Source: UBA6623 sp965248235 (lineage in GTDB: Bacteria > Acidobacteriota > Terriglobia > Bryobacterales > UBA6623). From it: 64,000 nt of DNA. The notes under the pieces were generated by a model that had not been told where the DNA came from, did not search any database, and saw only the letters and a program-made list of their open reading frames with translations. Positions 43,578 through 52,346 of this stretch are shown piece after piece. The stretch is from NCBI GenBank assembly GCA_965248235.1, contig CBDFIU010000002.1, positions 62,001 through 126,000 on the forward strand, written 5' to 3'. The translations under genes were made by a program, and so were the position numbers. Each line of letters begins with the position of its first letter. Position 1 is the first letter of the stretch.

Positions 43578-44781
43578 TCCCGATCCCCGCGGCGTCGACA
43601 TCGGCCACGTCATCGGCCTGCCTCCGGCCGAGGCCGTTGAGTATTTCCGGCGCAAGGGCTTCCTCATCTCCGATGATTGGCGCGAGGTCTCCGAACAAGC
43701 TCACGCCAAGGCTTTCACTGTCTCCCGCATGGCCCGCTTCGACCTGCTCGCCGATACCCGCCGCATCGTAGACCGCACCGTCGCTGAGGGCAAGACCATC
43801 GAGCGGGCCGCCGCCGAGCTGGAAGCGGAACTCCGCAAGGCCGGCTGGTGGGGCCAGAAGACCGTCACCGACGCCGAGGGCAACAAGCGCACGGTGCTGC
43901 TCGGCACGCCTCACCGCATCCGCACCATCCTAAGGACCAATATCGCGGCCGCCTACTCGGCCGGCCGCTACAAGCGCCAACGCGAGACGATCGCTTCCCG
44001 TCCTTACTGGCAATACATCGCCGTCCTCGACGGAGCCACCCGTCTGCGTCACCGCGAGCTCCACGGCAAGGTCTTCCGCGCCGACGATCCCGTCTGGGAC
44101 ACCATCTACCCGCCCAACGGCTTCCGCTGCCGCTGCCGCGTGCGCTCGCTCTCCGAACGCCAAGTCAAGGCCCGTGGCCTCGAGGTATCGAGCGACGCGG
44201 CCGGCTTCACGCCCGATCCCGGCTGGGCCTCGAACCCCGGCAAACACGCCCTCTGGCGCGAGTTCGGCGAGGGTGTCAAAGTAGTCGCCGGTCAACCGAC
44301 ATGGAAGACACTCGGTCTGCCCGATACCAGAAAGCTGCCTGGACCGCCCGTGCCGAAGATGCTACCCCAGGCGTCCACTCCGCAGCAGGCCCGGCGGATG
44401 GTTCAGGCCGCGCTCGGCCTGTCGGGGGAAACCCCCAGGCGCTTCGTCGAGACCCCTGTCGAGCGGGTCCTTCTCGATCTCGACAGAACCGCCCACATCA
44501 CCGACAAGTTCAGCGACCACCGCGAGCGCTTCGCCAACCGCATCATCCCCACCCTCAGCGACCCGAACGAGGTTTGGATGGCCTACTTCGACGACGGCAC
44601 CTTCCGCAAACGCTACCTGAAGGTCTTTGCCAGGGAGGGCCGGAAACGCCGAGGAGGACTGTCAGTGGTTGTCGAGACCCCCGACGGTCAGCTGCTCTAT
44701 AACTTCATCCCAATCGACCCTCAAGGCATCAACCGCAACCGAGTGGGCGCGTTGCTCTACCCGAAAGGAAAAGGGAAGTGA
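43570..44781 (+). CDS. Mu F-like head morphogenesis protein with C-terminal PBECR-type nuclease domain
   Basis: 403 residues; ATG 43570 overlaps the portal stop by 8 bases. The N-terminal ~250 residues are the Phage_Mu_F/gp30-like minor head protein: TILRTNIAAAYSAGRYKRQR and IYPPNGFRCRCRVRSLSERQ, with the paired cysteines typical of the family. The last ~130 residues (HITDKFSDHRERFANRIIPT; NEVWMAYFDDGTFRKRYLKV; LSVVVETPDGQLLYNFIPID) match the small barnase/EndoU/colicin-like nuclease fold fused to many such head proteins (PBECR). The nuclease part may act on infection or in phage competition; its activity is inferred from the family. Confidence 0.82.
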   Translation: MPDPDPRGVDIGHVIGLPPAEAVEYFRRKGFLISDDWREVSEQAHAKAFTVSRMARFDLLADTRRIVDRTVAEGKTIERAAAELEAELRKAGWWGQKTVTDAEGNKRTVLLGTPHRIRTILRTNIAAAYSAGRYKRQRETIASRPYWQYIAVLDGATRLRHRELHGKVFRADDPVWDTIYPPNGFRCRCRVRSLSERQVKARGLEVSSDAAGFTPDPGWASNPGKHALWREFGEGVKVVAGQPTWKTLGLPDTRKLPGPPVPKMLPQASTPQQARRMVQAALGLSGETPRRFVETPVERVLLDLDRTAHITDKFSDHRERFANRIIPTLSDPNEVWMAYFDDGTFRKRYLKVFAREGRKRRGGLSVVVETPDGQLLYNFIPIDPQGINRNRVGALLYPKGKGK

Positions 44782-44894
44782 GAGGGGGGAAGGGCCCAAG
44801 GCCACGTCTCGGGGAACGCCCTCGTGTAGGCCGGAAAGACTATAGGACCCCGATCCAGTCCAACCAGCCCAGTGTGACTTGATGTTACCAAGCT

Positions 44895-45386
44895 ATGAAG
44901 ATCGAGATCAAGTACGACAACAGCGAAGTCCTCGACGCGCTGAACCGCCTGGGACGCGCCGGCCGAGACCTCACCCCCGCTATGCGCGACGTCGCCCAGG
45001 CCCTCGAATCCGCCGTTGAGGACTCGTTTGAGAGCGAACAGTCCCCCGCCGGCGATCCCTGGGCCGATCTCTCCCCACACACCAAGATCCGCCGCGCCAA
45101 GAACAAAAGGTGGCCCGGCCAGATTCTCCAGGCCGATGGCCGCCTCGCCGGCAGCATCACCAGCCGCTACGACTCATCCTCGGCCGAGGCCGGAACCAAT
45201 CTCGCCTATGCGTCAACTCACCAGTCCGGCGCTAAGAGGGGCGAGTTCGGGTCGACCAAGAGAGGCCATCCCGTTCCCTTCGGCGACATCCCCGCCCGGC
45301 CCTTTCTCGGCCGCTCCGAAGACCTCGACGAGGAGATCCTTGACGCCCTCAACCGCCACTTCGAGGACGCTCTCCGGCGGCGCTGA
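44895..45386 (+). CDS. Mu gpG-like phage virion morphogenesis protein
   Basis: 163 residues from ATG 44895. It matches the Phage_tail_S / virion morphogenesis family: VLDALNRLGRAGRDLTPAMR near the start, WADLSPHTKIRRAKN, ILQADGRLAGSITSRYDSSS, AYASTHQSGAKRG and the C-terminal IPARPFLGRSEDLDEEILDA. It is the last recognisable gene of the prophage fragment. IS1595 copy 3 is inserted ~95 bp downstream, after which phage genes are no longer seen, so most of the prophage is missing. Confidence 0.85.
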   Translation: MKIEIKYDNSEVLDALNRLGRAGRDLTPAMRDVAQALESAVEDSFESEQSPAGDPWADLSPHTKIRRAKNKRWPGQILQADGRLAGSITSRYDSSSAEAGTNLAYASTHQSGAKRGEFGSTKRGHPVPFGDIPARPFLGRSEDLDEEILDALNRHFEDALRRR

Positions 45387-45481
45387 TCCCGTCAGGGCGG
45401 CTCTTGTATGAGCCGTATGATAGAATCGCTATGGCGTACCGTCGGCGTAGGCAAATGGAGCGGCTATTCTATTTGCGGCAG

Positions 45482-46517
45482 GATGGGTATTTACTTGACT
45501 CAGGTATTGGGAAATAGCCCCTACATGTTGTGGTCGTCCGTAGCGCGTGTCGCGGTGCCTCCGACCAGCGATTTGTAGGGTGCCGGTGGCACGGCGACGG
45601 CCTGTTGAACCAGGCGGTAAAAGAGCTTGCCTCGACTTCTGGACTTGCGGCGGTTGAAGCGGAAGGCGAATTCGTCGAGGTAGGAGTCGAGATGCTCGTG
45701 ACTGACCGCTCCTTGATGCGTGCCCAGTATCCAGCGCTTCACTAACGACACCACGCGGTGCACCCGGGGGAGCAGTTTCGAGGCGCGCGCCGGTTGCCCC
45801 TCCAGGTAGCTCACCTCGTGGCGATAGCCGTCGCCTTCGAGCGGTTCGTATCCCAGCCAACCGTCGGTATGGACCACGCTGCCGGGTTCGATCGACTCGC
45901 CGACGAAGGCCATCAAGCTGTCCCCGGAGGCGTTGGGAATGGTGCGTATCCGAACCCGCCCGATGCCGGCACCATCTTCCTCGGCCGCTACTACAATCAG
46001 CGCCTTAGCGTCGGTTTGGCGACCGCGCACGCCCTCCTCCAAGCCTCCTAAGTAAGTCTCGTCAACCTCCACGCGCCCGCTGAGCCGATCGCGTCCGGGC
46101 CGCACCATGGCGCGCCGGAGCTTATGCAACCAAGTCCAGGCCGTTTTGTAGCTGCCCAGGCCCAACACCCGCTGCAAGCCCAGCGCGCTCGCCCCGTTCT
46201 TCTGGCTCGTGAGCCACCACATGGCTCGAAACCAACTCTGGAGGGGTTGGCGGGTGTCTTGAAATATTGTGCCCGCCGTTGGAGAAGCTTGATGCCCGCA
46301 GCCGGCGCACTCCAGCAGCGCTGTCCGCACCGCCCACGCTTTGTCGTGCCCGCATCGCGGACAACGAAAACCCTCCGGCCAGCGGAGTTGACACAGATAC
46401 TCTCGACAGGCCTGCTCGGTGGCGAAACGCGCCTCGAACTCGGCCAGATTCCGAGGATAATCTTCCATTTCCCCGATCCTACATCTTGTGGTCACCTGAG
46501 TCAAGTAAATACCCATC
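45482..46517 (-). mobile_element. IS1595-family element, copy 3 (intact)
   Basis: 1036 bp with the same inverted ends as copies 1, 2 and 4, flanked by the perfect duplication TGCGGCAG (45474-45481 and 46518-46525). It sits at the right edge of the prophage fragment. Removing it joins a short frame (ATG 45431) across the site, but that frame is not supported otherwise. Confidence 0.93.
45521..46468 (-). CDS. IS1595-family transposase
   Basis: 315 residues, ATG 46468. Identical in layout to the copy-2 transposase: zinc ribbon, VEVDETYLGG, VHTDGWLGYEPL and the intact SHEHLDSYLDEFAFRF end. It carries Ala in EEDGAGIG like copy 1, so copies 1/3 and 2/4 form two pairs. It lacks the copy-1 frameshift. 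Confidence 0.92.
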   Translation of the reverse strand: MEDYPRNLAEFEARFATEQACREYLCQLRWPEGFRCPRCGHDKAWAVRTALLECAGCGHQASPTAGTIFQDTRQPLQSWFRAMWWLTSQKNGASALGLQRVLGLGSYKTAWTWLHKLRRAMVRPGRDRLSGRVEVDETYLGGLEEGVRGRQTDAKALIVVAAEEDGAGIGRVRIRTIPNASGDSLMAFVGESIEPGSVVHTDGWLGYEPLEGDGYRHEVSYLEGQPARASKLLPRVHRVVSLVKRWILGTHQGAVSHEHLDSYLDEFAFRFNRRKSRSRGKLFYRLVQQAVAVPPAPYKSLVGGTATRATDDHNM

Positions 46518-46598
46518 TGCGGCAGAATGGCCAAAAGGAAGCGGATGGCTTCGGAGGAGAAACCACTAGTCTACTTGTCAAATTGAGAGCGTCCACTC

Positions 46599-47108
46599 AT
46601 GAAAATCCACGATGACCACATGTATCACGGAGCTGCACTGCTACAGATTGCCGAGCATCCAAGATTCACGGCCATAAACTCAATCGAAGTCTCAGGCCAG
46701 AAATCCCGTAGTGCATACCTAATCAATGACAAGACCGGAATCTTTCTGAAGTATGCATCTGCTCCAAACACCCTCGGCGAATACCTCTTCACATTCACTA
46801 CAGACCACCTGCGACAACTAAACGAAGTCAGCGGCCAGGTGACGAAAACATTTACCATCCTCGTGTGCGTCAAAGCCCGCGAAATTGCGTGCCTTTCGCT
46901 CCCGCAACTCCAAGAACTGGTCGAGCGCCGACAGAAGCGCAAAGGCACATCTGAAAAGCAATACGTTGTCTTGGTGAAAGCACCCCAGAGGAAGAGCTTG
47001 CGGGTCTACGTCAGCGAGCCCGGCCGGGGGAAGGGCCCGCTGGGAGAACCACTGGTCATCAAGCGTCGGTTTTTCCCTGATGCGCTCTTCTCTCTCTTCG
47101 AGTCTTAG
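46599..47108 (+). CDS. Conserved-looking hypothetical protein in the island between two IS1595 copies
   Basis: 169 residues from ATG 46599. Base composition is clearly more AT-rich than the surroundings, suggesting transfer. The protein is soluble with no signal peptide: MKIHDDHMYHGAALLQIAEH, SRSAYLINDKTGIFLKYASA, YLFTFTTDHLRQLNEV, FTILVCVKAREIACLSLPQL and a YVVLVKAPQRKSLRVYVSE end. It resembles a small hypothetical family scattered in accessory regions; no function is known to me. It stands alone between the prophage remnant and an AAA ATPase remnant, both interrupted by IS1595. Confidence 0.65.
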   Translation: MKIHDDHMYHGAALLQIAEHPRFTAINSIEVSGQKSRSAYLINDKTGIFLKYASAPNTLGEYLFTFTTDHLRQLNEVSGQVTKTFTILVCVKAREIACLSLPQLQELVERRQKRKGTSEKQYVVLVKAPQRKSLRVYVSEPGRGKGPLGEPLVIKRRFFPDALFSLFES

Positions 47109-47650
47109 GCGCAAGGCCTTCGGGATATCGACCGCGAGTATTTTTCGCCTATTTTTTGAACGCTTCGAAGGGGTGTTCATTCCGTGTCGGTTGCGACCAT
47201 TTTCTGATCATTTTTCCGACCAGAATGTGTTCAGAAAGGGACCGAAAAATACCCAAAAGTTGCAAGATAAGTGTAATTTCGTCGTTCCCATAGAATCGCC
47301 GTAACCCCTACTGTGCTAAAGACTTGGCTCCGAAATCCGTCCCACGAACCCTTTTCCAAATGAAACGGTACCCTCCATTTACCCGTTGGACCGCAACGTC
47401 GACTTCCTGACTTTCCAAACGGGCACGAAGATTCAGGTCCCCTTCGAGTGCTTTTTGATCTTCTCCTCGAACCTGAATCCGAATGACCTGGGCGACGAGG
47501 CCTTTTTGCGGCGGCTTGAATACAAGATGTTCATGCAGAATCCGTCGGAAGAAGAATTCGCCGCTATCTTCTACGACTTCTGCCGACAAAAGAAGATCGA
47601 ATGCCCCATGGGGCTTCTCAGCGACATGGTCGCCCGCCAGTATAGGGAAT

Positions 47651-48686
47651 GATGGGTATTTACTTGACTCAGGTATTGGGAAATAGCCGCTACATGTTGT
47701 GGTCGTCCGTAGCGCGTGTCGCGGTGCCTCCGACCAGCGATTTGTAGGGTGCCGGTGGCACGGCGACGGCCTGTTGAACCAGGCGGTAAAAGAGCTTGCC
47801 TCGACTTCTGGACTTGCGGCGGTTGAAGCGGAAGGCGAATTCGTCGAGGTAGGAGTCGAGATGCTCGTGACTGACCGCTCCTTGATGCGTGCCCAGTATC
47901 CAGCGCTTCACTAACGACACCACGCGGTGCACCCGGGGGAGCAGTTTCGAGGCGCGCGCCGGTTGCCCCTCCAGGTAGCTCACCTCGTGGCGATAGCCGT
48001 CGCCTTCGAGCGGTTCGTATCCCAGCCAACCGTCGGTATGGACCACGCTGCCGGGTTCGATCGACTCGCCGACGAAGGCCATCAAGCTGTCCCCGGAGGC
48101 GTTGGGAATGGTGCGTATCCGAACCCGCCCGATGCCGACACCATCTTCCTCGGCCGCTACTACAATCAGCGCCTTAGCGTCGGTTTGGCGACCGCGCACG
48201 CCCTCCTCCAAGCCTCCTAAGTAAGTCTCGTCAACCTCCACGCGCCCGCTGAGCCGATCGCGTCCGGGCCGCACCATGGCGCGCCGGAGCTTATGCAACC
48301 AAGTCCAGGCCGTTTTGTAGCTGCCCAGGCCCAACACCCGCTGCAAGCCCAGCGCGCTCGCCCCGTTCTTCTGGCTCGTGAGCCACCACATGGCTCGAAA
48401 CCAACTCTGGAGGGGTTGGCGGGTGTCTTGAAATATTGTGCCCGCCGTTGGAGAAGCTTGATGCCCGCAGCCGGCGCACTCCAGCAGCGCTGTCCGCACC
48501 GCCCACGCTTTGTCGTGCCCGCATCGCGGACAACGAAAACCCTCCGGCCAGCGGAGTTGACACAGATACTCTCGACAGGCCTGCTCGGTGGCGAAACGCG
48601 CCTCGAACTCGGCCAGATTCCGAGGATAATCTTCCATTTCCCCGATCCTACATCTTGTGGTCACCTGAGTCAAGTAAATACCCATC
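47651..48686 (-). mobile_element. IS1595-family element, copy 4 (intact)
   Basis: 1036 bp with the standard ends, flanked by the perfect duplication TAGGGAAT (47643-47650 and 48687-48694). Same orientation as copies 2 and 3. With copy 3 it brackets 46518-47650, but each copy has its own duplication, so the pair did not move as one composite element. Confidence 0.93.
47690..48637 (-). CDS. IS1595-family transposase
   Basis: 315 residues, ATG 48637, intact. It shares Val in EEDGVGIG with copy 2. A single base difference just after the stop (GCGGC for GGGGC in the right end) distinguishes it. All catalytic motifs are present, so copies 2, 3 and 4 could all supply active transposase, also acting on the frameshifted copy 1. 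Confidence 0.92.
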   Translation of the reverse strand: MEDYPRNLAEFEARFATEQACREYLCQLRWPEGFRCPRCGHDKAWAVRTALLECAGCGHQASPTAGTIFQDTRQPLQSWFRAMWWLTSQKNGASALGLQRVLGLGSYKTAWTWLHKLRRAMVRPGRDRLSGRVEVDETYLGGLEEGVRGRQTDAKALIVVAAEEDGVGIGRVRIRTIPNASGDSLMAFVGESIEPGSVVHTDGWLGYEPLEGDGYRHEVSYLEGQPARASKLLPRVHRVVSLVKRWILGTHQGAVSHEHLDSYLDEFAFRFNRRKSRSRGKLFYRLVQQAVAVPPAPYKSLVGGTATRATDDHNM

Positions 48687-48910
48687 TAGGGAATATCCGG
48701 CCGCAAGTTCCGCCGCTGCCACCCGCGCGATGTCGTGAGCATCGCCATTGACTTGATTAAGTTCGAGAAGCTTCCCTATGTCCTCAATAAAGAGATCTTG
48801 GATCGCGCCTTCCAACTGAAGTTCGTCTCGATGGACTACGAAGATCTCTGAGACGTTCCCCCCGGCTCCGTATCCGAAGAGCGGAAGGCGCGGCGGCACG
48901 CCGGTGCGGG

Positions 48911-49972
48911 TCAGGCCGCTTCCTTGGCCGTTGTGACGCGCTGCTTTGCGCGTAGGCCCTGGTGGTAGGCTTTCAACATCCCCACAGCCGTGGCAATGAC
49001 CAGCGGCCCCAGCACCACACCGAGCAAACCGAAGTAGCTGATCCCGCCCAGCACGGCGACAAAAACCAGCAGCCCGTTGAGTTGCGCGCGCCCGGCGATC
49101 AGCATCGGCCGCAAGACGTTGTCGGCGCCGCTGATCAGCAGAAGGCCGAAAACGGCCAGCAGCACGGCGCGGCCTTCGTCACCGCTCGCGAAAGTTCCAA
49201 TCGCCGCCGGGATCCAAACCAACCATGGGCCGACCACGGGCAAGAACGCGAGGAAAGCGATAATCACGGCCCAGAAGATCGGCGACGGCATCCCGAGGAA
49301 CCAGAAAATCAGCCCCCCCAGGATGCCCTGCACTCCGGCGACGACAAAGCCGCTTGACAGCGTCACCGAGATCAGCTCAGTGACTTCGCTGCGCGTGCGT
49401 TCACTGTAGGCGCCGCCCAACGGAGAAATATCCTTCAGCATCTGAACGATCTTGTGACCGTCTCGGAACAGATAGAACATGGCCATCAGCATGACGATGA
49501 GATCGAGAAGAAACCCCACCAGATTCCCGGCGAAGCGGGCCGAGGACGCAGCGACCGCGGAACGAGCCCGGCCCCCGATCTCGTCGACGATTTCGTCGAA
49601 GGTGCCGATAGAAATCGGCAGGCTCGCCAACTGTTCCTCCGCCCAAACCTTGACCTTCGGCAACACCTCTTCGGAGCGAAATTGCCCAACGACCGAAACC
49701 GTCTCCATCGCAAAGGCGGGAACCAGCCAAGCCATCGGGGCGACCAGCAAGACCGTCACCAAGACCAGCGAAATCAAAGCCGCGCCGCCGCCGCTCTCCA
49801 CTCGTCCGATAACGCGTTTGTGGATCGGGAAGAAGAAAATCGTTAAGATCGCGGCCCACGTCAGCGGCACCATAAAGACCTTGATGACCTGGAACAACAG
49901 GAAGATCACCAGAGCGGCGAGAGCAAAAGTAACCGCCCGTTGGAACCCGGGACTTGTGACACGCTCCATCAT
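48911..49972 (-). CDS. AI-2E family (PerM-like) transporter
   Basis: 353 residues from ATG 49972. Seven to eight hydrophobic segments with the family layout: an N-terminal pair (FALAALVIFLLFQVIKVFMV; LTWAAILTIFFFP), a soluble loop, then FLLDLIVMLMAMFYLFRDG, GVQGILGGLIFWFLGMPSPI and PVVGPWLVWIPAAI, and a C-terminal GGISYFGLLGVVLGPLVIAT. The FGLLGVVLGP motif near the end is diagnostic. Some members export autoinducer-2; others are Na+/H+ antiporters, so the substrate is open. Complete. It converges on the AAA ATPase remnant. Confidence 0.9.
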   Translation of the reverse strand: MMERVTSPGFQRAVTFALAALVIFLLFQVIKVFMVPLTWAAILTIFFFPIHKRVIGRVESGGGAALISLVLVTVLLVAPMAWLVPAFAMETVSVVGQFRSEEVLPKVKVWAEEQLASLPISIGTFDEIVDEIGGRARSAVAASSARFAGNLVGFLLDLIVMLMAMFYLFRDGHKIVQMLKDISPLGGAYSERTRSEVTELISVTLSSGFVVAGVQGILGGLIFWFLGMPSPIFWAVIIAFLAFLPVVGPWLVWIPAAIGTFASGDEGRAVLLAVFGLLLISGADNVLRPMLIAGRAQLNGLLVFVAVLGGISYFGLLGVVLGPLVIATAVGMLKAYHQGLRAKQRVTTAKEAA

Positions 49973-50192
49973 GGCCGTTCCTAAGAGTATAGCCGCGGAC
50001 CGAGGGGACGTCGATTACTCCGGGAAGGAGCCCGGGGCCGGCACCGCCCCCGTGTTCCGCGTCGAGTCGGTCGAGCGGGAGTTATTCCTCTCCCCGGTTA
50101 TAATGAGTGGAATCAGCGCACCAAAATTGGGAGTTCGTGCGTCATAAAAGGTAGTCGCCCTCGGAACGCGACGACACCAGGAGAATGCCGGA

Positions 50193-51818
50193 ATGCAACG
50201 CAATCAAATTCGCCTCATCTTGAAACAGATCGGTAACAGTAAACTGCTCTCGGGTTCGCTGATCCTCGCGACGCTTGCCATCGGCATCGTCATCGGGACG
50301 GTGATTTCAGGCGACGCCGACGCGGCGCGCAAATCGCCGGTCGCCCCCGACGCGACGCCGCTGACCATTCCCGACGCGGTGCCGATCGCCAGCGAATTCT
50401 CGAAAATCGCCAAGCAGGTGCGTCCTTCGGTGGTCAACATCCAGGTCGAGTTCCAGGAAAAGCGCGCCGAGGCGGCGCCTCGCGGCAACCCCCGCGGCAA
50501 TCCCCGAGGCAACTCCCCGGACGACTTCTTTCGACGCTTCTTCGGGATGCCGGAGGGACCGTTCGGCGGACAGGCGCCCCCGGAACGACGCCGCCGGCCC
50601 GGCGAGGGATCGGGCGTCATCGTCGACCCCAACGGCTATGTCATCACCAACAACCACGTGGTCGCCGATGCCGATCGGATCCGCGTAAGGCTGTTCCATG
50701 ATGACGACCAACTGCATGACGCGACGCTAATCGGCACTGATGTGGAAACCGATATCGCCGTCATCAAGATCAACAAGAAGCAGACGTTCATTGCCGCGAG
50801 AATCGGCAACTCCGACGCAGTCGACGTGGGCGATTGGGCGGTGGCCGTGGGGTCGCCTTTCGGGTACCGCGAAACGGTGACCGTGGGCATCATCAGCGCA
50901 AAATCACGCGAAGTCCGCAACAGCCGACCGCGCCCGTTCCAAAAGTTTCTTCAGACCGACGCGGCCATCAACCCCGGCAACAGCGGTGGTCCGTTGTTGA
51001 ACATCCGCGGCGAAGTGATCGGCATCAATACGGCCATCGTTTCCAACACGGGGAGTTTTCAAGGATTGGGTTTCGCGCTTCCCTCGAATGTCGCCGTTCA
51101 GGTCTACAACCAAATCATTCAGCACGGCAAGGTGGCGCGCGGCTCGATCGGCATCCGATTCCAGCCCAACCAAACTCCGGCTCTGCTGCGAACATTCGGC
51201 GCCGAGAACGGCGGCGTCTTGGTCAGAGAGGCCAAACCGCCCGGCGGACCGGCGGACCGGGCAGGCATGAAAGAGGACGACGTAATCATCGAAATCAGTG
51301 GGCAAGCCGTCAAGAGCGGCGATCATCTCATCGACATCGTCGCCTCGACGCCCGTGGGATCAACGGTGCCGATCGTCGTGCTGCGGGATGGCGAACGCCT
51401 GACCCTCGACATCGAGATCGCGGACCGCGCGGAGTTGTTCCCCGCCGAACTGGGAATGAGCGAAGCCCCGGAAAGCCATAAGAAAGAGGAAGCCGACGTC
51501 ATGTTCGGCTTCTCGGTTTCCGATCTCAGCGACGTCGAGCGCGGCCGCATCGAGTACGAAAAGTCCGGCGGCGTGCTGGTGACGAAGGTCGAGCCGACCT
51601 CCTTCGCCGAGGATATCGGCATGCTGGCCAATGACATCGTCGTCTCGATTAACCGCAAGCCTGTCGCCAGCGTCTCCGATATTCAGAAGATCCAAGCGGA
51701 CCTGAAGCCGGGCGATGACGTCGCGGTCAAGGTGGCGCGGCTCGCCGGCCGAGGCAACTGGGCAACTCGGTACCTGGCGGGAGTGCTGCCCGACGACGCA
51801 ACGGAAAAGAGCTTCTGA
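50193..51818 (+). CDS. degP: HtrA/DegP-family periplasmic serine protease (Do type)
   Basis: 541 residues; ATG 50193 follows AGGAG. An N-terminal anchor or signal (LLSGSLILATLAIGIVIGTV) precedes a trypsin-like domain with the catalytic triad in YVITNNHVVAD (His ~154), ETDIAVIKI (Asp ~188) and INPGNSGGPLLN (Ser ~263). Two PDZ domains follow (~320-410: GGVLVREAKPPGGPADRAGM; ~445-530: GVLVTKVEPTSFAEDIG). A Gly/Asn/Arg-rich LA-like loop (PRGNPRGNPRGNSPDD) lies before the protease domain. It acts in protein quality control outside the cytoplasm. A TATAAT at 50099-50104 lies in the upstream region without a clear -35 box. Confidence 0.93.
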   Translation: MQRNQIRLILKQIGNSKLLSGSLILATLAIGIVIGTVISGDADAARKSPVAPDATPLTIPDAVPIASEFSKIAKQVRPSVVNIQVEFQEKRAEAAPRGNPRGNPRGNSPDDFFRRFFGMPEGPFGGQAPPERRRRPGEGSGVIVDPNGYVITNNHVVADADRIRVRLFHDDDQLHDATLIGTDVETDIAVIKINKKQTFIAARIGNSDAVDVGDWAVAVGSPFGYRETVTVGIISAKSREVRNSRPRPFQKFLQTDAAINPGNSGGPLLNIRGEVIGINTAIVSNTGSFQGLGFALPSNVAVQVYNQIIQHGKVARGSIGIRFQPNQTPALLRTFGAENGGVLVREAKPPGGPADRAGMKEDDVIIEISGQAVKSGDHLIDIVASTPVGSTVPIVVLRDGERLTLDIEIADRAELFPAELGMSEAPESHKKEEADVMFGFSVSDLSDVERGRIEYEKSGGVLVTKVEPTSFAEDIGMLANDIVVSINRKPVASVSDIQKIQADLKPGDDVAVKVARLAGRGNWATRYLAGVLPDDATEKSF

Positions 51819-51860
51819 TCAAAGACCGGCGGACGAGACGGGTCGGTAAAATAAGAAGCG

Positions 51861-52343
51861 ATGGCAAGCGATCACCAGCGGCGTTTGGTATGGGAATCTT
51901 TGCTTCACGCGGAGATTCTGCACCGCTACTACGGATACCTCGCCGAGCACTTAGAGAAAAAGGATACCCGCCTCGTCTGGGCGGCCCTGGTAGCCACATC
52001 GGGGGCGGCCATGGTCCTCATCGGCGACTACCCGACGCTCTATGCCAAGATCCTGGCTCTGCTCGCCGCGGCTTTGAACTTATGGATCGCGCTGAGTCGA
52101 TACTCGAAGAAATCGCTCTACAGCGCGAATTTGCAAAAGAAGTTCGCCGACTTGATCGTGGAGTGGGAGCTGTTGTGGGGTAAAGTGGATGAGATTCCAG
52201 CCGACCAGGTGGAACAGCAATACATCGACCTTCAAAAGAAAGCTACCGCGATCACCGAACTAGCGCCCGTCGAGCTACCTTTAGACGACCGCCTTCAAGA
52301 CCGCAGCGAGGGTGAAACGATTCGAATTCGAACCGCTGCATAG
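51861..52343 (+). CDS. Two-TM membrane protein, SLATT-like in layout
   Basis: 160 residues from ATG 51861. An N-terminal helix (ESLLHAEILHRYYGYLAEHL) precedes two close transmembrane segments (~40-56 WAALVATSGAAMVLIGD; ~62-79 KILALLAAALNLWIAL), then a cytoplasmic helical C-terminus. This is the layout of SLATT/2TM proteins found with bacterial immunity systems, but no diagnostic motif proves membership. It ends 3 nt before a proline-rich micro-ORF, suggesting a two-gene unit. Confidence 0.6.
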   Translation: MASDHQRRLVWESLLHAEILHRYYGYLAEHLEKKDTRLVWAALVATSGAAMVLIGDYPTLYAKILALLAAALNLWIALSRYSKKSLYSANLQKKFADLIVEWELLWGKVDEIPADQVEQQYIDLQKKATAITELAPVELPLDDRLQDRSEGETIRIRTAA

Positions 52344-52346
52344 ATA

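Larger units (their letters stand above)
47362..48851 (+). pseudogene. C-terminal fragment of an AAA+ ATPase, interrupted by IS1595 copy 4
   Basis: From ~47362 the frame reads TVPSIYPLDRNVDFLTFQTG, then QVPFECFLIFSSNLNPNDLG and DEAFLRRLEYKMFMQ (sensor 1 and arginine-finger region of an AAA+ family). There is no Walker A part or start upstream, so it is 5' truncated. IS1595 copy 4 (47651-48686) splits it after VARQYRE. Beyond the element the end is SGRKFRRCHPRDVVSIAIDL, then KEILDRAFQLKF, to the stop at 48851. Even after removing the element and one duplication, one base is missing at the join, so the gene was already frameshifted before or independent of the insertion. Confidence 0.75.

Noticed and set aside
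45431..46615. Short gene reconstructed across IS1595 copy 3
   Set aside because: Removing the element gives a 46-codon frame, but it is rich in basic residues without a ribosome site or family match, so it may be chance.
45482..48686. Composite transposon formed by IS1595 copies 3 and 4
   Set aside because: Each copy has its own different 8-bp duplication (TGCGGCAG, TAGGGAAT) and no common outer duplication, so they inserted independently.
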